Shown here: piece after piece, positions 1-7,984 of the stretch | Layout: every line of letters starts with the position of its first letter | Numbering within the stretch: the stretch's first letter is position 1 | Assembly: GCA_903899985.1 (NCBI GenBank) | Contig: CAIULL010000003.1 | Coordinates: 1-47,318 of the forward strand | Reading direction: 5' to 3' | Source: an uncultured Schlesneria sp. | GTDB lineage: Bacteria > Planctomycetota > Planctomycetia > Planctomycetales > Planctomycetaceae | DNA length: 47,318 bases | Position numbers and translations under genes: made by a program | Notes under the pieces: generated by a model | Told to the model about the DNA's origin: nothing | Seen by the model: the letters and a program-made list of their open reading frames with translations, nothing else | The model's database searches: none

Positions 1-330
1 CTGGAAGAAATCGGCTGAACGCCGATTCGCCTGCGCCGCTGGCTGCGGGTTAAACAATGCAGAAGTCATCGTTTCACCGCGCCTCGCAGAGACGCGGGAA
101 CTGAGCGGAGAAAATGCCGGCAGCCGCGGCGTCATTTCTCATTGGGGCGTTGCGAAACGTCGTGGCTGTGGCGAGGCCTGGAAGAAATCGGCTGAACGCC
201 GATCCGCCTGCGCCGCTGGCTGCGGGTTAAACAATGCAGAAGTCATCGTTTCACCGCGCCTCGCAGAGAAGCGAGTCCCACGGCGATCCTGACGAAAACC
301 GAGGCGTCATTGCCCATGGAGCGATTGCAA
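1..330. repeat. Degenerate tandem repeat, unit about 177 bp
   Basis: Bases 1-92 recur at 178-269 with one substitution seen (position 27 t against 204 c). Similarity continues weakly afterwards: a gcgtcatt-tc-catgg-gcg stretch near 127-150 has a counterpart near 302-327. This is therefore a two-copy tandem duplication with an offset of 177 bp whose second half has decayed. The first copy starts at the window edge, so more copies may lie outside. No convincing gene is seen in 1-459. Confidence 0.85.
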
Positions 331-459
331 TCGTTCGCACAGTGAAATCCACGAATGTGCCAGCGGTTATCGCGTTAACAGTGACCGACGCATATTAAGC
401 TCAGAGGGTGGCGTTCGTGAGTTCTTCGTGAACGATTGGAATTCAGAAGGGCCGATTCG

Positions 460-1197
460 TTACCGGATCTCTCGTTTCAGGCGGATGTTGGTCTCTTCGA
501 TATCAAACGCCGGCGGGACGAAATCCAGACCGAACCGCGATAAGGCCTCATCCAGGTCGGGTTCGGGAAATATTTCTTCGTCTGTGTCTTCGACGAGTTT
601 CAATAATCGTGTCCAGCGGTCGATTCCACCGATATCTTCCAGCGGGCAGGCACCCTTTCCATTGATACACCTGGGATAACTTGTGAACGACTCTGCAGGG
701 AGCGTTTTTTCGATCGCGATCGTGTGTTTCCACGCGTCGCCAAAGTCGTAGGTGTACGTGAATGTTTTGATCTTTGCTGCGAATAACTGAGCGATGGAGA
801 TCGAACGCTCGTCAATTGCTGCTCCGTCACCCGCGTAAGGAACTCGGATTTTACGAATGTCAAAGCCATGCAGGTGCAAATCGCCCCAGCCCATGGCTAC
901 CTGAACGACCTGATGCAGAACATCCAGGCTGAGCGATTTGACCAGTACCCGACGCCAGATCAGCGGTTTTGAATCATCTAGCGAGATTCGTAAGCAATAG
1001 GCCAGCGAATCGTCGTGAGGTACTTTGGGCAACCTCATCAGGCGGTCGAGTGACTGTGGCTCGTCGTCCTCCGATTCCGGAAAAGCGAACGCCAGCATCG
1101 GTGGTGGCTGTTTAAATCGATCCCAGAACTTCATCGATGCAATGGGCGGCAAGGAATTTTCGCCGTCAATTTGCGGGGGCTTGGGTTTTCGAGCCAC
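460..1197 (-). CDS. pRiA4b ORF-3-like domain protein
   Basis: A 245-residue protein with a GTG start. The core (about residues 65-190) has the signature of the plasmid pRiA4b ORF-3-like family: YCLRISLDDSKPLIWRR, then a helix reading LDVLHQVVQVAMGW, then LHGFDIRKIRYP-type and YTYDFGDAWKHTI strands. Family members occur on plasmids, next to transposons and on chromosomes, and have no firmly established function. The gene starts 9 bp after the stop of the HEAT-repeat gene on the same strand, so the two are probably cotranscribed. The proline-rich N-terminus (residues 1-60) looks unstructured. The family assignment is confident; the function is unknown. Confidence 0.8.
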   Translation of the reverse strand: MARKPKPPQIDGENSLPPIASMKFWDRFKQPPPMLAFAFPESEDDEPQSLDRLMRLPKVPHDDSLAYCLRISLDDSKPLIWRRVLVKSLSLDVLHQVVQVAMGWGDLHLHGFDIRKIRVPYAGDGAAIDERSISIAQLFAAKIKTFTYTYDFGDAWKHTIAIEKTLPAESFTSYPRCINGKGACPLEDIGGIDRWTRLLKLVEDTDEEIFPEPDLDEALSRFGLDFVPPAFDIEETNIRLKREIR

Positions 1198-1206
1198 GAT
1201 GAATTC

Positions 1207-2235
1207 TCACGGCGATGGTTGTGCCTCGACAGCCGATTTTAAAGCATTCAGCGCGGCCTCGGCATCAACCCGAATACGAATCTCAGGATGATTTGACGAT
1301 AACTGTTCCACGAGAGGAATCAACTGCAGTTTTTGACTGGCATCAAATTTCGGTGCGAGATCCGTAACGGCCTTGAGGACGTTTTTGACGATCCGGAATT
1401 GTTCGCCGGAAGCGTCAGGCTTCTGAGAGTCACTGGCGACCGGCGGTTGTGACAGTGCGTCGATCAGGATTGCGAACCCCTTTGGGTTGCCTTGTCGCGC
1501 CAAACCGAGAGCGGCGTTAATCCCTGTCAATTTATCGCCACTCTCCAGCAGCACTTCCAACTGGTGCGTTGCTTCGGGTGATTTGAACAGCCCCAGTGCG
1601 AATGCCGCCGTCTGTTGTAAAATCGGAGCGGAATCACCCGACATCACAATCAAGTCTGAGACGATATCCGGATCGGATAATGGTTGACCTCGCTCACTGG
1701 CCCGGCCAGCCACAAACGAGAGCGACACAACCGCGCTTTTGCGAATTTCCACGTCCCTTTGCGGATCAAGCGCCATCTTGATCGCGGGAGAGATCGCTTC
1801 GAAAGAATCCATCATCCCCAGAGCACGTGTCAGGTATTCTTGAATCGCGACACCTTCTCGTGATGTCGAGTTTCTTTTGAGTTCAAGCACCAGTTGATCT
1901 GCCAGACCCTGAGCGATTTCGCGGTTTGCCCGCAGATTTTGACCCTGTTCGCCGCGGCGCGAGTCCTGGTCGAGCACTTGAGCCAGCCCGTACATCGCTC
2001 GATTCCGAACGTGCAGATTTTGACTTTGAAGATCCTGAAGCAGCTTTCTCCAGTCTTGTTCTCCCACCGCAATCAGGCCGAACATCCACCAGATGGCCAC
2101 GACCCCCATGACAATCAATGCGGGAAAAAGGAACAACTGGACGATGAATCCGGCGGACGGAGGCTGCACGGGGGGCAGGTCGTTCATCGGAGGACGTCGG
2201 GGGATTGAAGCAGATTCCAGGTCAGATTCGGTCAT
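1207..2235 (-). CDS. HEAT-repeat protein with one N-terminal membrane segment
   Basis: A 342-residue protein. A short proline-rich cytoplasmic N-terminus is followed by one hydrophobic segment at about residues 30-52 (LFLFPALIVMGVVAIWWMFG). The rest is a run of helical HEAT/PBS-type repeats, for example VRNRAMYGLAQVL, IRKSAVVSLSFVA, LQQTAAFALGLF and GINAALGLARQG. It is probably a membrane-anchored scaffold with repeats on one side of the membrane. Anchored HEAT proteins are common in planctomycetes, usually without known partners. It lies directly upstream of the pRiA4b-like gene and is divergent from the exoribonuclease gene. No catalytic motif is visible. Confidence 0.75.
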   Translation of the reverse strand: MTESDLESASIPRRPPMNDLPPVQPPSAGFIVQLFLFPALIVMGVVAIWWMFGLIAVGEQDWRKLLQDLQSQNLHVRNRAMYGLAQVLDQDSRRGEQGQNLRANREIAQGLADQLVLELKRNSTSREGVAIQEYLTRALGMMDSFEAISPAIKMALDPQRDVEIRKSAVVSLSFVAGRASERGQPLSDPDIVSDLIVMSGDSAPILQQTAAFALGLFKSPEATHQLEVLLESGDKLTGINAALGLARQGNPKGFAILIDALSQPPVASDSQKPDASGEQFRIVKNVLKAVTDLAPKFDASQKLQLIPLVEQLSSNHPEIRIRVDAEAALNALKSAVEAQPSP

Positions 2236-2648
2236 GACATTTCCGGTTGTCGAAGAGATCGCGGTCGCCGATCACAGTCTGCGCCCGGCCTTTCCCAGAT
2301 TATAGGCCGTATCACCTCAACTGTCAGGCTTCAAATTCTTTCGATCCCCGTGGCACGGTCTCGGCAAAAAATTCTGTGCCACTGCTTGAACGTCATCGTT
2401 CAAGCAGTGCTCTTCGATTAAAGCCTGAAACGTCCCAGGGTTTCAGCCGCCGAAGTGTCAAACTCGTCCAGTCATAACTTAAAAATTGAAAATGTTGACC
2501 ACGAATCCGCCTGCAAAAATGCCAGATTTTGTGTCTATTTGCGGGACATCCCCACTGAGTGACAGACAGTTCCTTGTTCAGTCAGGCAATGCGTCCTAGA
2601 ATTCACCCCCCAATCCTTAAGATGCTCGCCTAGAATGGATTTTTGCTT
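2236..2648. other. Divergent intergenic region with one REP-like hairpin
   Basis: 413 bp between the HEAT gene (minus) and the exoribonuclease gene (plus). It must hold both promoters, but I see no clear -35/-10 pair. Its only distinct structure is the palindrome at 2380-2409. Confidence 0.5.
2380..2409. repeat. REP-like palindrome, CACTGCTT family
   Basis: A perfect 13-bp inverted repeat (CACTGCTTGAACG and its complement) around the spacer tcat. A second member with the same outer bases (CTGTGCCACTGCTT ... AAGCAGTG) lies at 47253-47282. The pair suggests a dispersed palindromic repeat family rather than a terminator, since this copy lies between two divergent genes. Confidence 0.65.
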
Positions 2649-3620
2649 ATGTCTCGCCGGTTTGTGACTGACCTTAAGGATGGAGAGATCGTCGACGACG
2701 TGTTTCTCGTTTCTGACAAACAACTTCGGGCAAATCGAAACGCCGCACTTTACCTGTCGGTCGACTTGCGCGACAAGACCGGCATGATTAATGGTCGCAT
2801 GTGGAATGTCTCGGAAGACTCATGCTCTGAAATTCAAAGCGGCGGATTTGTTCGTGCCCGAGGAAAAGTACAGCTTTTCCAGGGAACGCTGCAACTGATT
2901 CTGACGCATTGCGATCCCGTCTCTGCCAATGGAGTTGATCCGGTCGACTTCGAAAAAATGTCGTCCGTGAAAATCGACCAGCTTCTCGAACAACTGCGAA
3001 CGATTCTGTTAGGGTTCGAAAATTCGCATTTACGAACGCTGATGGAATTTTTCCTGGTTGACGAAGTTTTGCTGCAGGCCCTGGCAGAAACCCCCGCAGG
3101 TGTAAAAGCTCACCATGCTTATCCGGGCGGCCTGGTTGAACACATCGTCACGCTGCTGAAGTCTGCCGAGAAAATCTGCGAAGTCTACACCGATATTGAC
3201 GTGGAATTGCTACAGGCTGGGGTCTTTCTGCATGACATCGGCAAGACACGAGAGCTCTCGTGTACTTCCGGGTTCAATTATACAGACGAGGGCCAGCTTC
3301 TTGGGCACCTGATGATCGGTGTCGAAATGTTGACGGAAAAGATTCACCGCGTGACCGAACTCACGAAAGAACCGTTTCCGCAAGAGCTGGAGTGGCGACT
3401 GAAGCATATGATCCTCAGCCACCACGGCAGTTATGAATTCGGCAGCCCACGACTTCCAATGACTCCCGAAGCGATCATTCTGCACATGATTGACAATCTG
3501 GACGCCAAACTTCACGAGTTTACGCGGGCAATTGAGGATGACCCGAACGGCGCTTCGCATTGGACTTTGTTTATTCCACGCCTGGACCGCAAGATTTTTA
3601 AAGGAATTCGGCAAGCATAA
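2649..3620 (+). CDS. yhaM: 3'-5' exoribonuclease, YhaM/HD family
   Basis: 323 residues from ATG 2649; a TTG two codons upstream would also be in frame, but ATG is preferred. The N-terminal 100 residues form an OB-fold-like nucleic-acid-binding domain (AALYLSVDLRDKTGMINGRMW). An HD-type phosphohydrolase domain follows, with HHAYPGGLVEHIV, LLQAGVFLHDIGK and LKHMILSHHG supplying the metal-binding His/Asp residues. This OB-HD order and length match the YhaM family, which degrades RNA (and single-stranded DNA in vitro) from the 3' end. The gene stands alone between divergent and unrelated neighbours. Family assignment is confident; the exact substrate is inferred. Confidence 0.85.
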   Translation: MSRRFVTDLKDGEIVDDVFLVSDKQLRANRNAALYLSVDLRDKTGMINGRMWNVSEDSCSEIQSGGFVRARGKVQLFQGTLQLILTHCDPVSANGVDPVDFEKMSSVKIDQLLEQLRTILLGFENSHLRTLMEFFLVDEVLLQALAETPAGVKAHHAYPGGLVEHIVTLLKSAEKICEVYTDIDVELLQAGVFLHDIGKTRELSCTSGFNYTDEGQLLGHLMIGVEMLTEKIHRVTELTKEPFPQELEWRLKHMILSHHGSYEFGSPRLPMTPEAIILHMIDNLDAKLHEFTRAIEDDPNGASHWTLFIPRLDRKIFKGIRQA

Positions 3621-3826
3621 TCGGCGATTTAGATCTATTAAAACTTTATCTTGACGAGATTTCCGTCGATATTCGCAAGCATGGATCTGTTCATGATTCC
3701 GAACTTGGCGCAACAGGGCTTTCATCAACCTCAGACTCTGCTATATAGTTAATGATTGGCTTGGATGAGCCGCCAGAATAACGACGGAATGATCGTTGAG
3801 TTCCTTAAGACGATTCGACAAAAACA

Positions 3827-4213
3827 ATGCCGCTAACGAAGTCACCTCGTTCAAAATTACTGTTCCATCCGCAAGCGTACCTGTTCATCAACGATGCGCT
3901 TTCGGTCGCTCAGGATGTCTATGGTCGCGACAAGCTCAGTGAGACGGGCGGGCACATTCTTCCGCGCGAGTTGCTCGACGGTTTCCGCCAACTCGGGCAG
4001 CGCCGTTACGGGATGCTGGCACCGGTCGTCTTCCGGAATTGGGGCATTTCAACAACTGCCGACGTCGGGCGAATCGTGTTCGAACTGATCGAACTTGGCG
4101 AAATGAAAAAGACCGACAGCGATCAGTTCAGTGACTTCGTCGATGTTTATTCGTTCGACGACGCGTTTAATGCAGACTATTCGATCGATGTTTCAAAGGC
4201 GTTTAAGAGCTAG
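3827..4213 (+). CDS. Minf_1886 family protein
   Basis: A 128-residue protein typical of a family restricted mainly to Planctomycetes and Verrucomicrobia. Diagnostic stretches are FHPQAYLFINDALSVAQ, GGHILPRELLDGFRQLGQ, NWGISTTADVGRIVFELIEL and DFVDVYSFDDAF. Its function is unknown and no catalytic residues are obvious. It ends 8 bp before flhB, so the two may be translated from one transcript. Confidence 0.85.
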   Translation: MPLTKSPRSKLLFHPQAYLFINDALSVAQDVYGRDKLSETGGHILPRELLDGFRQLGQRRYGMLAPVVFRNWGISTTADVGRIVFELIELGEMKKTDSDQFSDFVDVYSFDDAFNADYSIDVSKAFKS

Positions 4214-4221
4214 CCGCACTT

Positions 4222-4959
4222 ATGTTCGACCAGGACGCCGATCGCACGCTTCCACCAACCGAGCGACGTCGGCGCGAGGCACGGTCTCGGGGCGAGGTCG
4301 CTCGCAGTCCTGAACTGACCTCTGCGGTCACATTGCTGGCAGCGAGCGCCGTGATCTGGTGGCTTGCACCAGGCTGGGCCAACTCGCTCGCGAAACTCAT
4401 GCGAGATTCGCTACGAACGCCTCAAACCTCCATCGTGAACGTCCCTTTTGTTACGGTTTTGACTCAACAAATCGGACAACTTTTGGCCACGATTCTTCTC
4501 ACGGCCGGACTGGTTGTCTGCGTCACTGCGCTCGCCACAAACATCGTTCAGACCGGCTGGATCTGGATGCCATCGGCGATCTTACCACGATGGCGATTTC
4601 GTGGACTTCTTTCCTGGGAGCGATGCCTGGAATCGACAGTCTGGATTTTGCGCCTGTCCCTGCTGGCCAGCGTGGTCTGGTTCTTTACCAGCAGCCGCCA
4701 ATCTCAGTTTCTGGCATTATCGCTGGGTGACCCCGCAGTGATGTTGATCCAATCTGCTCAATTGATTGGTGAGCTTTGCATTCAGCTGGCGGGATGCCTG
4801 CTGTTGCTCGCCGTGATGGATTATGGAATCAGATTCTGGCGACACGAACAGGGTCTGAAAATGACCGTTGAAGAGCGACGCCGAGAACAACAGGAAGACC
4901 AGATCGATCCAAGAATCAAACAGCGCCGAGCCGAAGCCATTAACCGAATTGAAGCTTGA
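4222..4959 (+). CDS. flhB: Flagellar export protein FlhB, lacking the autocleavage domain
   Basis: 245 residues. The N-terminus (LPPTERRRREARSRGEVARS) is the classic FlhB/YscU opening. Four hydrophobic segments follow at about residues 35-55, 75-105, 135-155 and 170-200, then the cytoplasmic linker MTVEERRREQQEDQIDPRIK. Normal FlhB is about 350-380 residues and continues through an autocleaving NPTH loop that acts as the export substrate-specificity switch. Here the protein stops roughly 20 residues before that motif should appear, and a REP-like palindrome begins 6 bp after the stop codon. I see no NPTH-coding remnant in the next kilobase. fliP, fliQ and fliR lie 29 kb away. Whether this is a pseudogene or a domain encoded elsewhere cannot be decided here. 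Confidence 0.85.
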   Translation: MFDQDADRTLPPTERRRREARSRGEVARSPELTSAVTLLAASAVIWWLAPGWANSLAKLMRDSLRTPQTSIVNVPFVTVLTQQIGQLLATILLTAGLVVCVTALATNIVQTGWIWMPSAILPRWRFRGLLSWERCLESTVWILRLSLLASVVWFFTSSRQSQFLALSLGDPAVMLIQSAQLIGELCIQLAGCLLLLAVMDYGIRFWRHEQGLKMTVEERRREQQEDQIDPRIKQRRAEAINRIEA

Positions 4960-4965
4960 TACTCC

Positions 4966-5009
4966 GAAAAAGGGGACTGGCTCCGTCTGCGGTGCCTGTC
5001 CCCTTTTTC
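4966..5009. repeat. REP-like palindrome (GGGGAC family), inverted orientation
   Basis: A near-perfect inverted repeat: GAAAAAGGGGACTGGCTCC, six-base loop, GGTGCCTGTCCCCTTTTTC. The same palindrome in the opposite orientation occurs at 22124-22167 and 22725-22768, beside the RAYT transposase. It starts 6 bp after the premature end of flhB. Confidence 0.85.
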
Positions 5010-5040
5010 CTTCGCAATTAAAGCAATCAGAACTCGCAGA

Positions 5041-5063
5041 AAAGTAGAATGTCCCCTTTTTCC
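5041..5063. repeat. RAYT-leader-type repeat, left copy
   Basis: AAAGTAGAATGTCCCC plus a T-run is the reverse complement of the sequence just upstream of the intact RAYT gene (21320-21342) and resembles the leader of the RAYT relic at 5952-5976. With the latter it forms an inverted pair around the tacA-tacT genes. Confidence 0.65.
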
Positions 5064-5098
5064 GTCAAATTGACTCACAACATTCGGGAGAGTAACCT

Positions 5099-5117
5099 GT
5101 GTGGCAATTGGCCACAC
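5099..5117. promoter_or_regulatory. Palindrome upstream of tacA, candidate operator
   Basis: GTGTGGC-aattg-GCCACAC is a perfect 7-bp inverted repeat ending 29 bp before the chosen tacA start. DUF1778/TacA antitoxins are ribbon-helix-helix proteins that repress their own operon by binding such palindromes. The operator role is inferred from position and symmetry. Confidence 0.5.
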
Positions 5118-5146
5118 GAGGATACCTCTCTGGTAAGGCGGAGTTC

Positions 5147-5428
5147 ATGTCAACCATCTCCCGAAATGATGCACGAATCAACGTCCGACTTCCCATTGAA
5201 TTGAAGCAGACCATCGAGGAGGCGGCTTCAGTCTTGGGGCAGACCGTCAGTGAGTTTGCGATTTCCACGGTCGTTCGAGAAGCCCGGCAGGTGCTCCAGA
5301 ACGCTCAGATCACGCGTCTTTCGAATCGAGATCGTGACCGGTTCCTCGAGGCACTGGACGCCGCCGATGTGAAGCCCAACGCGGCACTCAAAGCAGCAGC
5401 CCGTCGTTACGGAAAACTCCGTGGATAA
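5147..5428 (+). CDS. tacA: TacA-type antitoxin (DUF1778, ribbon-helix-helix)
   Basis: 93 residues from ATG 5147. An upstream in-frame GTG at 5099 would place the palindromic operator inside the gene, so the internal ATG is preferred. The N-terminal half (ARINVRLPIELKQTIEEAAS, then LGQTVSEFAISTVV) is a DUF1778 ribbon-helix-helix domain. The C-terminal tail (about 55-93) should wrap and neutralise the acetyltransferase toxin encoded next. It overlaps tacT by 8 bp, as usual for this module. Regulation is probably autorepression. Confidence 0.9.
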   Translation: MSTISRNDARINVRLPIELKQTIEEAASVLGQTVSEFAISTVVREARQVLQNAQITRLSNRDRDRFLEALDAADVKPNAALKAAARRYGKLRG

Positions 5429-5951
5429 ATTACCGGCCGCGACCTGGATCATCGAACCATTCGACCGGCTGAGGCACGATCGGTCTGGATTTGATTGTGG
5501 TATTTCCATTCTGAACGACTGGCTCACAACAAAAGTGAGTCAGTTCGAGAAGAAGGATCTGGCCCGGACCTACGTCCTCGTTGAAGCCGGCAGCACTCTG
5601 GTCAAAGGATACTACGCCCTTTCCAATCACACCGTGATCTATGAATCCTTGCCGACAGATCAGGCGAAGGGGATGCCTCAGATTGACATGCCTGTCGTGT
5701 TGATCGGACGACTGGCAGTAGATCGATCCGTGCAAGGTCAAAAGCTGGGAGAGTTCCTGCTGATCGATGCACTCCGCCGAGCAGAATATCTCGCGGGGAA
5801 GATCGGTATCAGGGCCGTGGAAGTGGATGCCATCAATCAGGCCGCAAAACTCTTCTACGAGCGATACGGATTCCTCGCTCTGACCGATGACCCTCACCAC
5901 CTCTTTCTACCGATGCACATTATTCGCAAGCTTCAGTTGCCGCCACTTTAG
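5421..5951 (+). CDS. tacT: TacT-type GNAT acetyltransferase toxin
   Basis: 176 residues, GTG start overlapping the end of tacA. The TacT signature runs in order: FDCGISILNDWL, ARTYVLV, VKGYYALSNH, VVLIGRLAVDRSVQGQKLGE (acetyl-CoA-binding motif A) and AAKLFYERYGF. Known family members acetylate the amino group of aminoacyl-tRNAs and so halt translation; they are held inactive by the DUF1778 partner. The gene looks complete. The module sits in a zone of RAYT remnants between a truncated flhB and a transposase, suggesting horizontal arrival. Confidence 0.9.
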   Translation: MDKLPAATWIIEPFDRLRHDRSGFDCGISILNDWLTTKVSQFEKKDLARTYVLVEAGSTLVKGYYALSNHTVIYESLPTDQAKGMPQIDMPVVLIGRLAVDRSVQGQKLGEFLLIDALRRAEYLAGKIGIRAVEVDAINQAAKLFYERYGFLALTDDPHHLFLPMHIIRKLQLPPL

Positions 5952-6068
5952 CCAAAAAAAGGGGGCATTTTACTTTCTTTTTTTAAGTCAGTTCGACTAT
6001 CCAAACTTGATGCCAGGAACATCACGTGCGTCACGGGGCGGATACGTTCATCACCCTTCGGTTCCGTA
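5952..6068 (+). pseudogene. RAYT transposase relic: leader and first 16-19 codons
   Basis: The leader at 5952-5976 (AAAGGGGGCATTTTACTTT) matches the RAYT upstream motif. From 6009 the translation MPGTSRASRGGYVHH parallels the start of the intact RAYT at 21376 (MPRTSRASQGGYVYH). Similarity stops near 6055. The following 16-17 bases (ccttcggttccgtag) also occur in the anticodon arm of tRNA-Arg at 22799-22813, suggesting a rearranged RAYT/tRNA junction. The rest of this gene-free stretch, to 6436, shows nothing recognisable. Confidence 0.7.
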
Positions 6069-6436
6069 GGCCAACGCCAAACTGAACGGGCTAAAAGCCG
6101 CCGAAAGTCGCAAGAAGAGAGCCCATCAAGGTTTCTGACGAGCTGAGAAAGCGAATCTTAATCGCCTCACAGTCCATATTTTCCAAGAATTACAAGGATT
6201 TACAAGAGTTTTCGGACACTTCTCGTACAGATCGAGAATTTGCGAGCCCGTCACGGAGCGACAAAGTTGAAGAAAAACGGCGTCCGAATCGGCACGTTGT
6301 ATGGCTTGTGATGCCGCCGCGAGCACGTTCACAATTCGAGTAAAAAATCATCGCGAAAAGGACGTTTTTCCGTGCCTAAAGCGCGGTACAACGAATGTGA
6401 AACACCCTCCAGAATAGAGAATCACACAATACCGAG

Positions 6437-7498
6437 ATGGCCAAACTTTTCCACCCACTCTTGACGCTAATTGCATCCGCCACGGACCGAGAACTTGCGA
6501 AGCACGTCCAATATTTGAAAGAAGAGAACAAGATTCTTCGAAGTCGACTTGGAGTCGCGGTTCACACTCGTCCTGAGGAGCGGCAACGGCTGATTGAGTT
6601 TGGCAAGGTGCTCGGCCGGGCAATCGAAGAACTGATCACGATCGTCTCGGCATCGACGTTCTATCGTTGGTGTCGAGAAGAGAAGTGCGGCAAGAAAAAG
6701 CCGAATCCCAAAGGTGGGCAACGCAAGCCACGGGAGATTCGTGAGTTGGTATTGGAAATCGCCAAGATCACCGGCTTTGGATACACGCGGATCATCGGGG
6801 AGTTGCGAAAACTGGGGATCAAAGGCATCAGCCGCCAGACGGTTCGGAACATCCTCAAGGAAGAAGGGATTACGCCAGCACCGGATCGGACCTCGGACAA
6901 ATGGGAGAACTTCCTGGAACGCCACCAGAACACACTGTGGGCAGTTGATTTCTTCTCAGTGAAGTCGATAACGGCTCGCGGCATCCAGGAACTCTACGTC
7001 CTCGTCTTCTTGTGCATGCATAGTCGCGAAGTGATCGTTTCATCCTCGACGAAGCATCCGAATTCTGCCTGGGTCACGAAGCAAACAGAGATGTTCATCG
7101 AGAAGACGGCAGATCGAAAGGAGAAACCCTCCATCGTGTTGCACGACCGCGATACGAAATTCACGAAGGAGTTCGTCGCGACGCTGAAAGCAAAGGATAT
7201 TCGGACGAATGCATTGCCGATTGCTTCTCCGAACCTGAACGGCCGGGTGGAGAGGTTCATTCAGACCATCAAATATGAGTGCCTCTTCAAGTTCATCCTG
7301 TTCGGCCAACGGCACATGGATCACATCGTGTCGGAGTGGGTGGCCTATTACAATCGCACGCGTTCGCACATGGAACGTGGAAATCTGCCTCCAATCCAAG
7401 AGACGCCTGAGGAAGTGTTGAAACCCGACCGTGACCAGATCACCGTCCGATCGTACGTCGGCGGTCTGGTCAAGTCCTTCGAGCGGAAAGCGGCGTAG
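6437..7498 (+). CDS. DDE integrase-core transposase
   Basis: 353 residues. A helix-turn-helix stretch around residues 100-145 (GYTRIIGELRKLGI, SRQTVRNIL) precedes a retroviral-type integrase core. Its acidic residues are in WAVDFFSV, VLHDRDTKF and SPNLNGRVERFIQTIKYE. The C-terminus contains YNRTRSHM and the usual P-rich tail. This is the IS3/IS481-like single-ORF type common in planctomycetes. The reading frame is intact. I could not identify terminal inverted repeats or a target duplication with confidence, so the limits of the element are unknown. Confidence 0.85.
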   Translation: MAKLFHPLLTLIASATDRELAKHVQYLKEENKILRSRLGVAVHTRPEERQRLIEFGKVLGRAIEELITIVSASTFYRWCREEKCGKKKPNPKGGQRKPREIRELVLEIAKITGFGYTRIIGELRKLGIKGISRQTVRNILKEEGITPAPDRTSDKWENFLERHQNTLWAVDFFSVKSITARGIQELYVLVFLCMHSREVIVSSSTKHPNSAWVTKQTEMFIEKTADRKEKPSIVLHDRDTKFTKEFVATLKAKDIRTNALPIASPNLNGRVERFIQTIKYECLFKFILFGQRHMDHIVSEWVAYYNRTRSHMERGNLPPIQETPEEVLKPDRDQITVRSYVGGLVKSFERKAA

Positions 7499-7799
7499 AA
7501 CCTGGCCGACTTCGATTCACGCATAACAACTCCCAGGATTTCGAGTTATCGAAAATCGTCGTACGGTAGTCCATCGTGAATCACTTCCGCCCGATTACAC
7601 ACTTCTTGTAACTGCGGCCGACCAACAAGCCTAACACAAGAGTGAAGAGGTGACCTCGTTGTGCGGGGGGCTCGTGACGCCGCGAGACCCCCGCACAACA
7701 GTGGATTACTCGTCATCGGCTGAGCGAGCTTACCGTTGCCGATCGCTTCGTTGGCGCATCGCGTCTTTGTATTCGTGTCTATATCTACCCTTCGGTGCG
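7499..7799. other. Gene-free stretch with a strong hairpin
   Basis: No supported gene. It holds the 42-base hairpin described separately and no other clear signal. It lies between the transposase and the methyltransferase fragment. Confidence 0.5.
7658..7699. repeat. Long hairpin, GTTGTGCGGGGG arms
   Basis: An 18-bp arm (GTTGTGCGGGGGGCTCG plus t) pairs with its downstream complement with one mismatch around a 6-base loop. There is no U-tract, so it is more likely a palindromic repeat or element end than a Rho-independent terminator. Confidence 0.6.
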
Positions 7800-7972
7800 A
7801 TGATGACATCCACACCTGATCCGATTTCGAATTCTCAGCTCGCTGCGAAGCTGACTTCGCCACCGAGTCGAGTTCGTCATCTCGAATCGCTCGTTGATGA
7901 CGGCATGCGTTTCCCCACGATTTACGCCGATCCGCCTTGGGACTATGCCAACCGGGCGGCACCGGGACATGT
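7800..7972 (+). pseudogene. MT-A70-type adenine methyltransferase, N-terminal fragment
   Basis: From ATG 7800 the frame reads about 57 residues ending RFPTIYADPPWDYANRAAPG. The motif FPTIYADPPW-Y is the catalytic DPPW segment of MT-A70-family N6-adenine DNA methyltransferases, which should continue for another 130-150 residues. Homology stops abruptly near 7970, where the 3' end of the minus-strand HsdR-N-like gene begins. The fragment lacks most of the methyltransferase fold and should be inactive. Confidence 0.65.
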
Positions 7973-7984
7973 AAAGCGTTAGGC

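Noticed and set aside
6300-7560. Full insertion sequence with terminal inverted repeats around the DDE transposase
   Set aside because: No matching ends or target duplication could be identified by eye, so only the gene is reported.
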